DNA from: Euryodendron excelsum
Taxonomy: Eukaryota; Streptophyta; Magnoliopsida; Ericales; Pentaphylacaceae
Length of the DNA stretch: 64,000 nucleotides
Assembly (NCBI GenBank): GCA_033060915.1
Contig: CM065390.1
Coordinates: forward strand, 14,731,501 to 14,795,500
Direction of reading: 5' to 3'
The notes under the pieces were generated by a model. That model ran no database searches, was not told where the DNA came from, and worked only from the letters and a program-made list of their open reading frames with translations. Shown piece after piece: positions 34,020 through 46,697 of this stretch. The first letter of the stretch is position 1. Each line of letters starts with the position of its first letter. The translations under genes were made by a program, and so were the position numbers.

Positions 34020-35780
34020 TGATTACACCCTAAAAGTGTAATCATTAGCCCTTAATTTGTACTTTGTTAGACTTATATTGTAATTAATTATCTTATTTTA
34101 GTTAGATATTTGTTTGAGTATGTATTTTATGTGTTTTGTAGGTTATATAAGCTAATAAAGGCAAAAAGAAAGCAAGAATAATCAAAGCGGGTTCAAGGCG
34201 AATAATTTGTTCATGAAAATTCAAACCTGTCTCGGTATTTTGGCCATAACTTTTTACTCCGATATCTGATTGAGCTGATTTTTGCGTCATTGGAAAGAAG
34301 ACTTCAAGCTCTACAACTTTGCATCTAACGTGCATTAGCTGAATCGAACTCTAGAATGGCCAAATCAAGTTTTAAAAGTTCTGCAGCTGAACAGTGTGAA
34401 TAGTACTTGTCCGAACGAGTATTGTTCACTGTTCGGACAGTTACTGTTCACCGTTTGAACGGACTTCAAACAGGCGTCGAACGGACCGTCCGAACGGTAT
34501 TCGGACGGTTACTGTTCATCCAAATTATGTTTTTTGTGTCCGAAGCGGCTTTTTTTTAGGGTTTTTTTGTATAGTTTTTGAGTTAGGGTTAGTTTGGAGC
34601 AAGGGGCGGCGGGAGAGCTCCTCTAAGGTTAGTTTCTTCCATTTTTCTTCATTTTTAGCTTAGATTTAGCTTTGTAATGTTAATGTAGGTATAAAACTTG
34701 TAATTTTCTTCATTGTATTGTATTTTCTTACACTTTCTTACACTTTCTTGCATTTTCTCTCATTTTCCTTGTAACTAAACAGTCTTATTATTGTAGTTAA
34801 TTTTAGATTTAAATCTCTTTATGCTTCTCTTTTTATTTTTACAAGTTTTTATGATGTATTCAAATAGCTAGTAATTTAAATTGGGTTTAAATGTGAAAAT
34901 CACCCAAATAATCTAAGGAATTCAATGGAGGTGTCTCATGAATTAATTGCCATATTTTTCTAGAATTTGAATTTCTAGTAATTAGATGTGAAATTTTAGA
35001 AAGCTTGAATTATTGACTAAGTTTGAGGATTTTGATCACCCAAATCGATGGTATTAATTTAGGACCCTTGACTAGACAAAAACTTTACAATTTCTAGAAA
35101 TTCATTCCCAACAATTGATTGAAGATGCCTTAGAAAACCTAGGTTATTAACTATGTTTGGCTAATCAATGCACAAACTACAAATTTGGTATTGACTAAGT
35201 TGAATCGATGGTATTAACCTTTGATTCCCCATCGAACGTGTATCTTATTTCAATTGCTTGAGAATAATGAGTTTTCAAAGCTAAATTCTCCGAATCAAAC
35301 ACACTTAAATGTTGTGTTTGATTTGAGTTATAAAGCTCATTGGAAACCTTGGATGAAATTGAGTGATTAGATCATTTGAGCCCAATTCCCCTTTAATTGC
35401 TTTAATTCTATTTTCATATTGCTTTACTTTAATTGTCTAGTGTTAATTGTTTTTATTTTCATTGCAATAGGTTAGTAATTCAAAACCATCATCAAAACCC
35501 AAAATATTTTCGGTATTTCTATTTTCCTTTTTTATTTTATATCTAATTCCCCATATAATTGCAAATCAATCTTAGGTTAGGTTAGTGTGAGTATAGAGCT
35601 AGAGCCTATATTTGGCTAGGTCCCTTGGGAGAGAACGATACCGGATTATCGGTTTATACTTCATCGCGACCCCCGTACTCTTGCGGGGTGCTAACTCCAT
35701 TTGTAGGAATATTGCATTACGGAAGCGAGTCATTCTATCCACCATATTAAGTGATGATCTATACTTATAGGGCTTATCCA
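34020..35780 (+). mobile_element. gypsy solo LTR inside the LINE
   Basis: TGATTACACCC... to ...GGCTTATCCA, flanked by TTCTA (34015-34019) and TTCAA (35781-35785), a TSD with one mismatch. LINE coding blocks resume on both sides. It shares its start, CGTTCGAACG-type motifs (34440-34510) and internal blocks with the gypsy LTR at 14382-15590 and the CACTA-interrupted LTR at 51983-62265. No internal region or second LTR. Confidence 0.75.
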
Positions 35781-36008
35781 TTCAAGCCCCTACCTGTTCA
35801 AAATATTACTCCAAACTAACAAGGCTGACTTACACTTGAGTAGCAAGTGATCACAATCTTTAGAAGCTTCCTTGCAGAAAATGCAGATGGTATCATCATT
35901 ATGGGGCAAAATATTCATGATTCTGAGGAAAATTTTTGATTTGATTCTCCCTTGCAATAGTAACCAACAGAATATCTTAACTTTTGTAGGAGCCCAAATT
36001 TTTCATAT

Positions 36009-39000
36009 TGTCCCGCCCCGATTTTTGGGTCCAAGGTTGTTTCGGCTCGGAGACAAAAAGCACGAAACTCTGTTACTAGAACTCGTCCTCCTAGAAGGAT
36101 CAATGCAACTAGGTTTGAATTGAAAATTGGTTTGATTAAGGGCTTTTTAGAAAAATAGGAGTCGCCACCTAACTTGATTAAGGTGAGTTAGGTCACCTAA
36201 AACTAAGTATTAATCCGAAGATTAAATTTAAGGTTTTTGAAAAAGATTTTGAAAATTCCCTCAAGAGAGGGTTTTAAAGAAAATAGGTTATTTGGCAATC
36301 TTTGGAAAGATTTAAGCCCTTTTGAAAATAACTCCATTTTGGTCTTTCAAAAATAGAAATCTATGGTCCAGGGGTTGGTTATGTGTAGGGAAGATATCCT
36401 AAGATCATGACCCTACCCCGCCTTTTCGGTATCTACATGTCTAATCACTTTTTGCTCAGTCACTAGAATAACCGGTTACCATTATCCACTTAATATCCAC
36501 TCTAGAATTTTAAAAACGGGGTTTAGTCATCACTTTTTGGATGAATGATGCATGATGCAAGCTTTATAAATAGTTGAGAAAACATGAGAGTTTTGATGGG
36601 GTTTGAAATGAAAACTTTGAACTGATTAAAATTTTTGAATAGGGGATTGGAGTTGAAATAGGAGTTATGACCATACCATTTTAAGTTGCCTACATATCTT
36701 ATTTGGTGAGAATCAGGTCATTTGTAGTTCGGGCAAAAGCCCGATGGAAGATAGGCGCGTTAGGGCCTTTGGAAACTTTGAAGACACTTTGTGGCTTTTG
36801 GAAAAAAAGAACTTAAGAATTTTGACTTGAAATTGAATATTGGAGTGTTTTGAAATAGAACTTTGAAATTCTTGATAGGGGGTTTTGAAGTGTTTTGAAA
36901 TGTTTTTAGGATAACTCAAGAGAGTTTTGAAAATACTTTGGAATAACTCACGAGAGCTTTGAAAATGTTTTGTAGTCATGTTTTGAAAACCTTAGAGGTA
37001 TGATTTCGGAGTGTTAGAAAGTTTTCGAAAATGGTTTTTGGGAAGACCTAGGGTTTTGGAACTCTAATATGGACAACCTTGGAGGTTGTTTTTGATATAT
37101 TACATTCCTTTGGAATCCCTAACCATGGAAAGGGTAGGGACACCTTAGGGTTGTGAGTTCTTGAAGACATTTTTGGGAATACTTTAAAGATAGAGTGTGG
37201 GGTCATTTGAAATGGTTATGGAATTGATCCCAAGAGAGTGGGAGGTTTTTGAAAAATGGGGTATGAGAATAGTTTTGAATAGAAAGATAATTTAAAGAGG
37301 GGTCCATGAGTTGGAACTTTGAAGTATACTAACCTAAGTTGGGTTGGTTTAAGGTTAGGGGTGACCTAAGGTTAACTAATTCGGATTAGGTTAACCTAGG
37401 GTTAAAGTGACTTTAGGTTGACTAACTTGGGTTTGGTTAACCTAGGGTTGGACAACTAGGGTCAAGTTAACCTAAGGTTGGATAACTGGGGTCAAGTTAA
37501 CCTAAGGTTGGACAACTAGGGTCAAGTTAACCTAGGGTTGGACAACTAGGGTCAAGTTAACCTAGGGTTGGACAACTAGGGTCAAGTTAACCTAAGGTTG
37601 GACAACTAGGGTCAAGTTAACCTAAGGTTGAATAACTAGGGTCAAGTTAGCCTAATGTTGGACAACTAGGGTCAAGTTAATCTAGGGTTAAATAACTAGG
37701 GTCAAGTTAATCTAGGGTTGGAGAACTAAGGTCAAGTTAACCTAGCATTAGGTTGAAAATTGGTTTTGAAATGTGGTTTAATGCACATTTTGGAAAGAGC
37801 TTTGAAAAACAATTCATGTTATGCAAAGGACTTTGGTAATCATCATTTTTGAAGATCATTTCCATGAAGATCATTTCCAAATAAGGTTTCCTTATGACCA
37901 TTATAACCATTGTCTTGACAAGAGTATGGCGGTTCAAGAATCAATTATGGCGATGACAACTTTTGAAAAATCATAGTTAATGTAAAGATGGAGATAATGA
38001 ATTTTTTTTTGACAACCATTTTTGGGAAAAGGATTTTGAGAACCATTTTTCGAAAGGAATTATTCTAACAAGTTAGGGTTCCTATGGCCAATATAAAAGG
38101 GAGACCATTCAAAAGAGGGTTCCATGGGCCATTCTAACCACTAAACTTGAGAGAATAACAACCCTAAGGATCAAGGAGTTAGAAAATCATTTTCGTGCAA
38201 GAAAAAGAGAAGGGAATCATTCTAGCAATTTCAGGGCTCATATGGCCAATATAAAAGGGAGACCACTCAAGAGAGGATTCCATGGGGCCATTCCAACCAC
38301 CAAAGTTGAGAGGATAAAATCCTTGGGGATTAGAGAGCTTGAAATCTATTTTTATGCAAGTTGGAATGCAAAGATGCCAAGGGGTGAGCTAGGGGGTTAG
38401 TGGGAGACTTTCTAAGTATGATTTCTAAGGTCTCACCCTAAACTTCAAGGAGTCAACTCTTGAAACCATTTTGAGAGAAATATTGAACTTTGACAATAAC
38501 ATGGAAATAAGAGTAATGCAAGCTTTGTAGCACATGGTTAGAAACATGAAAATGAAGCCAAGCACACAAGACATGATCAAGTTAGCAAAATGTAAGGGGG
38601 TCATGAATACATACAAGGCTTTTAGGCTACACTACATAATCAAGGCGCTTTTAGGCCATACCATCTTAAAGTAGGCTAGTGAGAGATCCCCCTACACGGT
38701 GGCTCCTACTAGCTTTCCTCTAGGTATGAATTAAGAGCCCTCTTGGTTTAAGCATGCAAGAAATGGGGTTAAAGATGTGGATTAAAATAGAGAATAGCTT
38801 AAGTAGGCTAGGAGGGAGAAGAGAAGAGTGGGGGAAGACAAAAATGTAAAAGAGATACCACCTTTAGCCTTTAACACACTTGTAGACTTCTATGGATGCC
38901 TTGACTTGAACTTGAATGGCTTTAAATAGGCTTGAGGGGTTGGAAGGTGATGTTTAATGGTGTATAGGGCTATGTAAGTGAAGTTTATGGGTTATAAGGA

Positions 39001-40554
39001 GGTGGTATCTAGCCTAAGTGCTGGAGGAGTGAAATGTATGTAGAGATTCAAGATTTTGGAGCAATTTTAGCAGAGTTTCGCATCAATTTTTGGTTCTGTA
39101 ATATGCAAAAGGGGAGGCTGGTATTTATAAACAAAACTTTTGGACACTGGCGCATGTAGGACATGCGTTTGTGTAAAATTTACACAGGCACATGTGCTAC
39201 ATACGCCAATACTATTTCATTGGCAGAATGCCACGTGGCACCCATTGTACTGGCTAAATCTCGACGGTTGATCAAAATTTAGTTGATATAATCAAAATTT
39301 GAGCGCATGTAGCATACGCTCCGACATTGGGAGTGTTCGTTTAAACTTTGTCTTGATAATTAAGCCAACCGGAAAGGTTTCGGGGGAATTGGTTACACCC
39401 ACGATGTTCTCCTAGGGTTTCTCGCAAACTTTCGTGTTTTCGGGGAGTTGGAATGGTGTTCGGAAGTGTAAGATATCATATTGGAAAATGCGCATAAAAT
39501 GGCATTTCTGCATAGCGTCTGTGATACGCTCCGTAGGGTTTCGAAAGTAATTGTTTTCGTGTTGCATGATCAAGGCTCTCGGGAAGCGATCTCTTCGATT
39601 AGACTGTAACGATGGAAAGTACTTTGAAAATACTTTCGAGAATTCCTTAATTTATGCATTTCTCAAGTCATTTGTTGATGCGTTTTAATCAGGGAATCGG
39701 GGGAAAAGTCAATCCCAGCGGAGCGTATGCGAGGCGATCTAAGAGTTGCTGAAAGTTGCAGTTTTCGAGCCATACGATGAGGAGTTTTGGGAAGCAATCT
39801 ATCTGATCGAGCCGTATCAATGGAAAGACCCGTGAATGAGTTTTCGGGAATTTTCTGATTTACACATTTCTCCAGTCATTTGGCGGTGCATTATAACCGG
39901 GGAATTAGAGAAAAATGCAATCTTGGCGGAGCGTCTGTGAGACGCTCTAGGGGGCTTTCGTTGAGTCGGGAGTATTTAGTGTCGTAAGGTCCTCTTTTGG
40001 TTAAACAGGGGTGTATGACAAGACCTTTCGTTTAATATTCTAGGACCGGTGTTGTTTCGGGGCACGTTTGGGTCGCTAGGGGCAAAATGGTCATTTTGAT
40101 CAGGTTTAGTTGAAAATGGTCAAGAATGGATCGAAACGTCATGTTAAGCGTGCCGGGTCGTTTAGGAATGTTTTCAGGAGAGTCTCTTACCGTTCGGTGG
40201 GGTTTGTGCAGTGCTGGGGTGTTCAGGGGTAAAACGGTCATTTTGACCAGCGTTAGTCGGAATGGGACCGGAATTGGGCTGAATGGTGTGTAGAGTATGC
40301 CTAAGTGCTTAGTAACATTTTGGAAGGGCGGACTTACCATCTTTAGGGATTTTGAACTTTCTCAAGACGTGCTTGGAGGCCCAAGGGGCAGGTTTGGTTA
40401 TTAAGCCTCTATTGGGCCTAGCGGGTCCGAAAAGCGGTCGACTAATTGGATAGAGGTTCGAAAGTTGATTTGGGCTTGAATGTACTTACGGAGTTTTAAA
40501 AGGGAGTTGGGTCAGGCCAGAGATTGCCAAGCGGGCAAAAATAGGGTGCTTACA
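36009..40554 (+). mobile_element. 4.5-kb Ogre/Tat-like gypsy solo LTR inside the LINE
   Basis: Starts TGTCCCGCCCCGATTTTTGG and ends GGGTGCTTACA, with a perfect TSD CATAT at 36004-36008 and 40555-40559. The LINE zf-RVT region continues directly across the site. An AGGAGTCGCCACCTAA block near 36159 and the great length are features remembered from Ogre/Tat LTRs. No PBS, PPT or coding domain was found within. It contains a 30-bp tandem array and recurrent GAGCGT...ACGCTC motifs. Confidence 0.8.
37441..37740 (+). repeat. ten 30-bp tandem repeats inside the Ogre-like LTR
   Basis: Ten copies in exact 30-base register, each like CCTAAGGTTGGACAACTAGG followed by GTCAAGTTAA. More diverged versions start near 37330. 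Confidence 0.95.
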
Positions 40555-43500
40555 CATATCAATGCCAACTCCACATACTCTTGATTTGCTTCTCCTTGTA
40601 TCACATCACAATAAGAGTTGACTGAGAAGATTCCCTCTTTACTTGGCATCCATGAAATTGCACCATCTCTAGTTGCCCTTCTAGGCACATTCTCCACCAT
40701 CCTCTTCAGATCCTCCGATGCATCCTCCTCCCATGATAGCAGCCTTTTTCTGAAGCTAAGATTTTATTCCCCTGATCCTGAAGACAAGTTTGATACTGGA
40801 GCATTTTTCTAATCTGATAGTAAAAACAACCTTGGAAATATATTTTAGTAATGATCCTATCAACCATGGCTCATTCCAAAATGAGGTTATATATCCCTTG
40901 CCAATAATGATCTTGAGATTGAAGAGCAAGGTTGATCTGTAGGATTGCTGGTACTGGTAATCCCTTGACAGTATGATGTCCTTGAGCATTACAGAGTAGT
41001 TATGTGAGTCTTCTTCTAGGAATGTCCACCTTGGCTCCTCCTAATTATACTTTAGACAAAGAACCTTCCTCCAAAGTGCATTTCTGTCTTTTGCAAACGT
41101 CCACCACCATTTTGATAATAATGCCATGTTCGTGACCATTATAGGGACCAATCCTAGATCTCCATTTTGTTTGCTGATTTTTATTTTGCTCCACTTTACA
41201 CAACTTATGCCTTTTTTTTTGTCTTTCTAATCTCCCCAGAGAAATTTCCTTTGAATCTTATCAATTTTTTTGCAAATCTTAGTAGGAGCTCTATACATTG
41301 ATAAATAGTAAATTGGTAGGCTTGCCAGTGATGATTTTATCAATGAGAGCTTGCCCCTAATGGAGAGGTAGTTCTTTTTCTACAGAGGTAACTTCTTTTT
41401 GACTTTTTTAATCACCCCAGTCTAGCAAGGAGATTTCCTAGGATTGGCTCCTAGGAAGAGACCTAAATAGTTCACAAGCAATAGTTGCTTCTTGCATTTG
41501 AATATCTATAATATTGAAGATAAAGATCCTTCATCCACTCCTATTCCACTTACTGAGGATTTTTGGAAGTTGATTTTGAGCCCTGAGAGTAGTTCAAAAC
41601 ACCTGAGAATTCTTTTTAGGTTAATGATTTCCTCCATATCAACTAAACTGAAAATCAATGTATCATCTGCAAACTGTAAATGTGATATGGACAATCGTTC
41701 CCTCCCAATAAGACATCCTTTAATGAGTCCCAAAGATTTGGCTCTTGATAAGAGGACATTTAAACCTTCTGTAACAATAATGAATAAAAAAGAGGATAAT
41801 GCATCCCCTTACCTTAGCCCTTTATGCATCTTAAACTCTTTTGTAGGTAAACCATTCACTAGTACAGACACCCAACCTGAAGACAAACACTCCTTTATCT
41901 AGCTACACTATCTTGCCCCAAAAGCCATTTTAGACACATTTGTAGTAGAAATTCCCAATTCACAGTGTCAAAGGCTTTTTCAAAGTCTAATTTGATTACC
42001 AAGAATTTTTTTTTTCTTCCAGTTATAAATCCTTATTTGCAATTAGAACCCCATCCAAAATATGTCTGCCATGGACAAAAGCTGTTTGGTTGACACTGAT
42101 AAGCCCCTCTATTACCTTCTTCAACCTTAAGGATAAGGTCTTGGAAATGATCTTACAGAATGAGGATAAAAGGGAAATTGGCGTATAATTTGCCAATGTA
42201 TCAGGACAATCTACCTTAGGAATTAGAGCAATGAAGGATAAGTTGATACCTCTAGGTAGTTTGCCATTCCTAACAAATTCATGCATGAATTGAAGTATGT
42301 CATTTTTTGTCAGTTTCCAAAATTTCTTCCAAAAACACACTTTAAAACCATCTGCTCCAGGAGCCTTACTACTATTGCATTTGATTAAAGCATCCCACAC
42401 TTCAACCTCTTCAAATCCTCTTTCTAGTTCTGCTTGCTGATCAAAGTTCAGCTTCCTTTCTACATCTGCCTCTGGAAGAGGTCTTTCCTCGTACTCTTAT
42501 TGAAATCCCATTGCATAGTGGTTGAAGATCACATCATTGATCTGATTTGGATTTGAGACTACAACTCCTTTTTCAATGAATTGTCCAATGAAATTCCTTC
42601 TATATCTTGCTTTGAGGCTTGCATGGAAAAATCTTGTATTGTTGTCCTCTAGTTTGATCTATGTTTTCCTTGACTTTTGCCTGCATGTAGACTCCTCTCT
42701 AAGATAGATTTTTGAGAGTTTAGATTTAATTTCTCTCCTTTCCTAAATCTGCTCAAATGAGAGAGCAATACATTCCCCAATACTGTCCAATTTGTGCAGA
42801 TTAGCTTCTAGCTCCTTTGCTTTGGACTCCCAAGAGCTTGCTTTATCCTTATACCATTTCTTTATGCAATGTTGTAGAGATTGAGCTTTTTTTAATAACA
42901 CAAAACCAGCCCATCCCGAGATAACATTTGCTGACCATTCATCCTTGACCAACTGATTAAATGATTTGATTTTAAACCAAGCTTCAAATAATTTGAAAGG
43001 CTTGGGGTCCCAATCCTGTGTTTCATTTGATAGAAAGATTGGGGAATGATCGAGCAGTCTTTGAAGACCTCATTGAGTGCAATTGAACATGTCTAACTAT
43101 CCAAATCCCAAGAGAAATCTGTCAATGTTACTCCAAGTTTAATTTTTTTGCAAATTTGACCAAGTGTAACTCCTCCTTATCATTGGCAAGTCTTTGAGCT
43201 CAGCATTTATGATAAAAGCTTTGAAGCTTCTCATTCTCCTTGTTGATTTGGTGCATAAAGTTCTTTCACCTATTTTGAGAATTTCGTTAAAATCACCCCT
43301 AACATACTAAGGAACACCCCAATTTGATTTTAGTGCCAGCAACTTATTCCATAAATCCTCCCTATCCTCTACATTATATGGAGCATACACATTTAAGAAC
43401 ACACATCTGATTTTATTTTTTAGTACTCCCACCAAGAAAATGAAGTTTCTCTCTTTTGTTAAGAATTCCATTGTAAAAAAGTCATCTTCCCATATGCTTA

Positions 43501-43706
43501 CCAGACCTCCTGATACTGCATCCATAACCACCCAACTACATGTTTTCCTTCCCCATATAGAGTTTATCTCTCTCTCATTGCATTCCTTTCACTTAGTTTC
43601 TTTAAAAAAAAACCATATTAATTGATCTGCCTTGAATGAGCTTGTTGACCATCCTTTTTTTTATATCCTTCCCTAAATCTAGCACATTCCATGATAGAAG
43701 CTTCAT
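40555..43706 (-). pseudogene. LINE ORF2: endonuclease and RT remnants
   Basis: Endonuclease blocks at 43706-43560 and 43531-43307 (CVFLNVYAPYN), a linker at 42952-42743, RT fingers and palm at 42400-42023 (APGADGF, FIALIPK, PISLLSSFCKIISKTL) and 41733-41506 (FADDTLIF), and a post-RT region at 40989-40756 (SFWNEPWLIG) and 40700-40555 (ISWMPSKEGIFSVNS). Multiple stops and frame changes. Confidence 0.85.
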
Positions 43707-44345
43707 AATGACACAAACACAAACACCTGGGAGTCAGAGTAAGTGAGTTGTCATTTATCCCCTACCCTCTCTCCTTTTTAGCTCTGAGTCTATTTTTCAC
43801 AATCATTCTACTCCAATCATTCTACTCCAAGTGTAACAACTTTTTGTTTACTTGCTCCACATTACCTTGAAAGTTAATACCCAGTGCTTTTCCTATAAGA
43901 ATTGTTTCATTAGCTTCCTTTGCACAATGATCTTCCAATCCCTTTAAAATTTGTTGATTCCTGTTGGTGAAATTTGCTGATGACAGTGATGATAGAAAGA
44001 ATTAATTTAATTGCCTTTAACCTCTTTCCTTTTCGATTATGATTGCTTGCTGAAGGTATATACGACTTCAATCCCATATCAATTAGGTACTCTGTCTTGG
44101 GTTTGACTTTGGTAGAAAATTTTAAAACAGGAGCTCTTAAATTACTTGTCTTACTGACCTTTCTACGACTATCTCTTGGAAAAGTTTGTATCTCATAGTG
44201 AAAAATCTTATATTACTTGTTTCTATTGTCAAAAGAGAGGTCACACAGCACATCAATGTTTTTTTATGAACAAGTCTCAAATAATTAAGAAGGTTTTGGT
44301 TCCGAAAGGAACATTGAATACTAACCCCCAAGGACCCAACATGAT

Positions 44346-44687
44346 GTGGGTACTGAAGAAAAAAACTTGAATTGCTTTCATTGTAGGATTGTAGGATTGC
44401 CTACAATCCAATCCAAAGTCAAGAAGGATTATTGGCATTTGGAGAGTGATTTTTCAAAGTATATGATTAGCAATAAGATTCAATTTACCTCTTTCATACC
44501 AAAGGATGGAGGTATGGTGACTTTCGATGATAATAGAATATCAGTCGCATTACAATCAAATGAAGAAATATTTGAGTACATCAAGCACCTACTCAAAACG
44601 TTTGATTTGGGAAACTCAAAGTTACTAAGCAATCCCATAGCTACATCAACTAAGTTCGATGGCATAACCACAAATTACATTTGGTGA
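44346..44687 (+). pseudogene. copia protease-RT deletion fusion ORF
   Basis: One 113-codon frame. The first half resembles the protease entry (KDYWHLESDF..., then FTSFIPKDGGMVTFDDN). From about 44545 it jumps to a block that in the other copia element lies at the end of the RT (EYIKHLLKTFDLGNSK, then SNPIATSTKFDG). Integrase and the RT catalytic core are absent, which is best explained by one internal deletion. The protease active-site DSG is also changed to ESD. Not functional. Confidence 0.75.
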
Positions 44688-45180
44688 GTGTATGTTTGAG
44701 AAATTTCATGCTAATCATAAATTATATTACATTATGACTGTTAAGAGTATTGAGCATGCGCAATCTTTAATTTGATTGATTTTGATGATATATATATGCT
44801 ATGTATTTCATGTTAAGCATAAGCAATCCATTATCTTGAGTACTTAGGCTATTATATTCACTTGATAATGCATATGAATATTTTGAAATCGATTACATGT
44901 CTATTTGCTGCATTTCATGTCATTCAAAAATCATTTCTGAATTTTATAAGAAAAAGAGTCGACTCATACATGTGTTTTAATATTATTGAAATGTACATAC
45001 ATTTTGCATAGATTTCAATCCCCATTGTTAACCAATTTTTGTCAGTTATATTTCCAAACACCAAGAATGATTTTTCCCTTTTATCTACCTATTCAAAATT
45101 TCCACAATAATCATTACATACCCAAATCTTTTTACCCATCGTGTTTTATAAACCTCAATGGCTCTTAAATCAGTGGGAAA

Positions 45181-45408
45181 GGACTGAATGAATCCTCAAA
45201 GGCTGCAAAGAAGAAAAAAGAAAAAGAGGTCATTGAAGAAGAAAATGATTGGCTGGAAACTGATCCATATTTTGAGAAGATATCTGCAAAGGAAAAGTAT
45301 GAACTTGCAATACTTCTCTGGAAATGTTATCAAGGAAGATGGATCAAATTTGAATATATTTCTGATGTTGAAAGGTCACTTTGGCAACATATATATCGAT
45401 CCATATGG
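45181..45408 (+). pseudogene. extra 3' ORF remnant of the copia derivative
   Basis: Downstream of pol, a frame from 45181 reads a lysine/glutamate-rich stretch and then DWLETDPYFEKISAKEKYEL and WKCYQGRWIKFEYISDVERS. Further coiled-coil-like pieces lie near 45700-45900. Some plant copia (Sirevirus) and gypsy elements carry an extra ORF here. The function is unknown, and the match is only in position and general character. Confidence 0.4.
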
Positions 45409-46684
45409 CTGCAACTGAGAAGATCTTGCTTGCACCTTGAAATGTTCTTGACCGTGATAAATTCTAAATGGATTTGAATGAGAAAGTAAAGAAGAAGATG
45501 ATGTCAAAGACTGAAGTCCACTATGAAGAGAATGAGATATCAGTTAAATAAAAAGAGAAGAGTTTGGTATTTGAAGTAAGAAAAAACAAGAACTAGATTT
45601 CATTTTGAGGGGGAGGATACTCTCATCAAGAGGAAGTTCTAAAGCAAGAGAAGAAATTTCAATAGTTGTAAAGTAAATTCTTTCCATGATGACAACTTCT
45701 AGAAATAAGCAAATGAGTGCTCTAATGAGCATGATGAAGGAGCTGAAGGACTATCAAAAGAAAATGATCATTCAATTAAACTTCACAATAGAATCACAAG
45801 TCTGATAGAGAACAAAGTGATGAGGATGACCAAAAAGATTGTGGCAGCTAGCAATAAGATGAAAGAGGAGATTGGAAGAACTTTTAATATGAACTACACT
45901 CCAGCAAAGATGAACTCAAGTAGTAGTTTATATGAAGACAAAGAAGTAAAAGAAAGAAAAGACAGTTTTTGATAAGGGGATTCCTGTTGAAATTCAGCCA
46001 GCCATTCTTACTCAAATATCTGTAACTTTTACTCCCAAAACATCTTCAAAACCAAGCCAATACTTTTCTGAACCAAAAACCCCCATCTGTTTGATTTTCA
46101 ATGGCATTACATTATTGGATTTTAAATTTACTGATTGCATGAGTTATATATGCCTAGATGACTATCATTGATTTTGATGACTTAATGCCTTGTACGCTTG
46201 ATTGATTGTTGCACTTAAAATAGTTAAAGTGTTATTTAAACATTTTTTTGCTATTGTACATGTCATAAATTTTTCATAAATTCTTTTTGATAAAAAAGAA
46301 GAGAACTATTTTATGCCATAGCAAGGAGATAACCTCTATTAAGGGTGAAAGATAATCTATATGAAAACAGAGGAGACATTTTTGAGTATATGACATTATA
46401 TCTTCCATAGGGAGAGAAATATTTTATATTGGAGAGAATCTAGAATATGAATGAATCTTTTCTATTCTAAATTTGCATTATATTTTGTTGTTCCTTTTTG
46501 ATTGATTGACAAAAAGGGGAGAGATACTCTATGAAAAATATATGAATATTATGTGTAAAGAGTATCCTTATTTTAAAATAATAAGGTAGAGCCTTACAAG
46601 AACCATATTGCTTTAAATTCTTTCATCCTTATGCTTCATTTATATTGAGCTTAATTGCATGTGTTTTTAAGATTTTGTCATCAT

Positions 46685-46697
46685 CAAAAAGGGGGAT
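46685..46697 (+). promoter_or_regulatory. polypurine tract of the copia derivative
   Basis: AAAAAGGGGGATA just before the LTR start TGTTGACTC at 46700. Confidence 0.75.

Larger units (their letters stand above)
33577..44160 (-). mobile_element. L1-type LINE split by two LTR insertions
   Basis: Minus-strand non-LTR retrotransposon in three pieces, 44160-40555, 36008-35781 and 34019-33577, with solo LTRs between them. Order: ORF1 remnant (about 44160-43740), endonuclease beginning MKLLSWNV at 43706, reverse transcriptase (APGADGF near 42360; QFADDT near 41670), zf-RVT (ICIFCKEASKDCDHLL near 35860), C-terminal W/RN block (IIGRIWIARNEAL near 33920) and a poly-A tail (T run 33577-33587). Without the inserts it is about 4.3 kb. 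Frames are heavily broken. The 5' boundary near 44160 is approximate. Confidence 0.85.

Noticed and set aside
37441..37740. Telomere-like or CRISPR-like short repeats
   Set aside because: 30-base head-to-tail tandem units with no spacers and no TTTAGGG; part of an LTR.
41492..41902. 136-codon plus-strand ORF
   Set aside because: Antisense of the LINE reverse transcriptase (FADD block).
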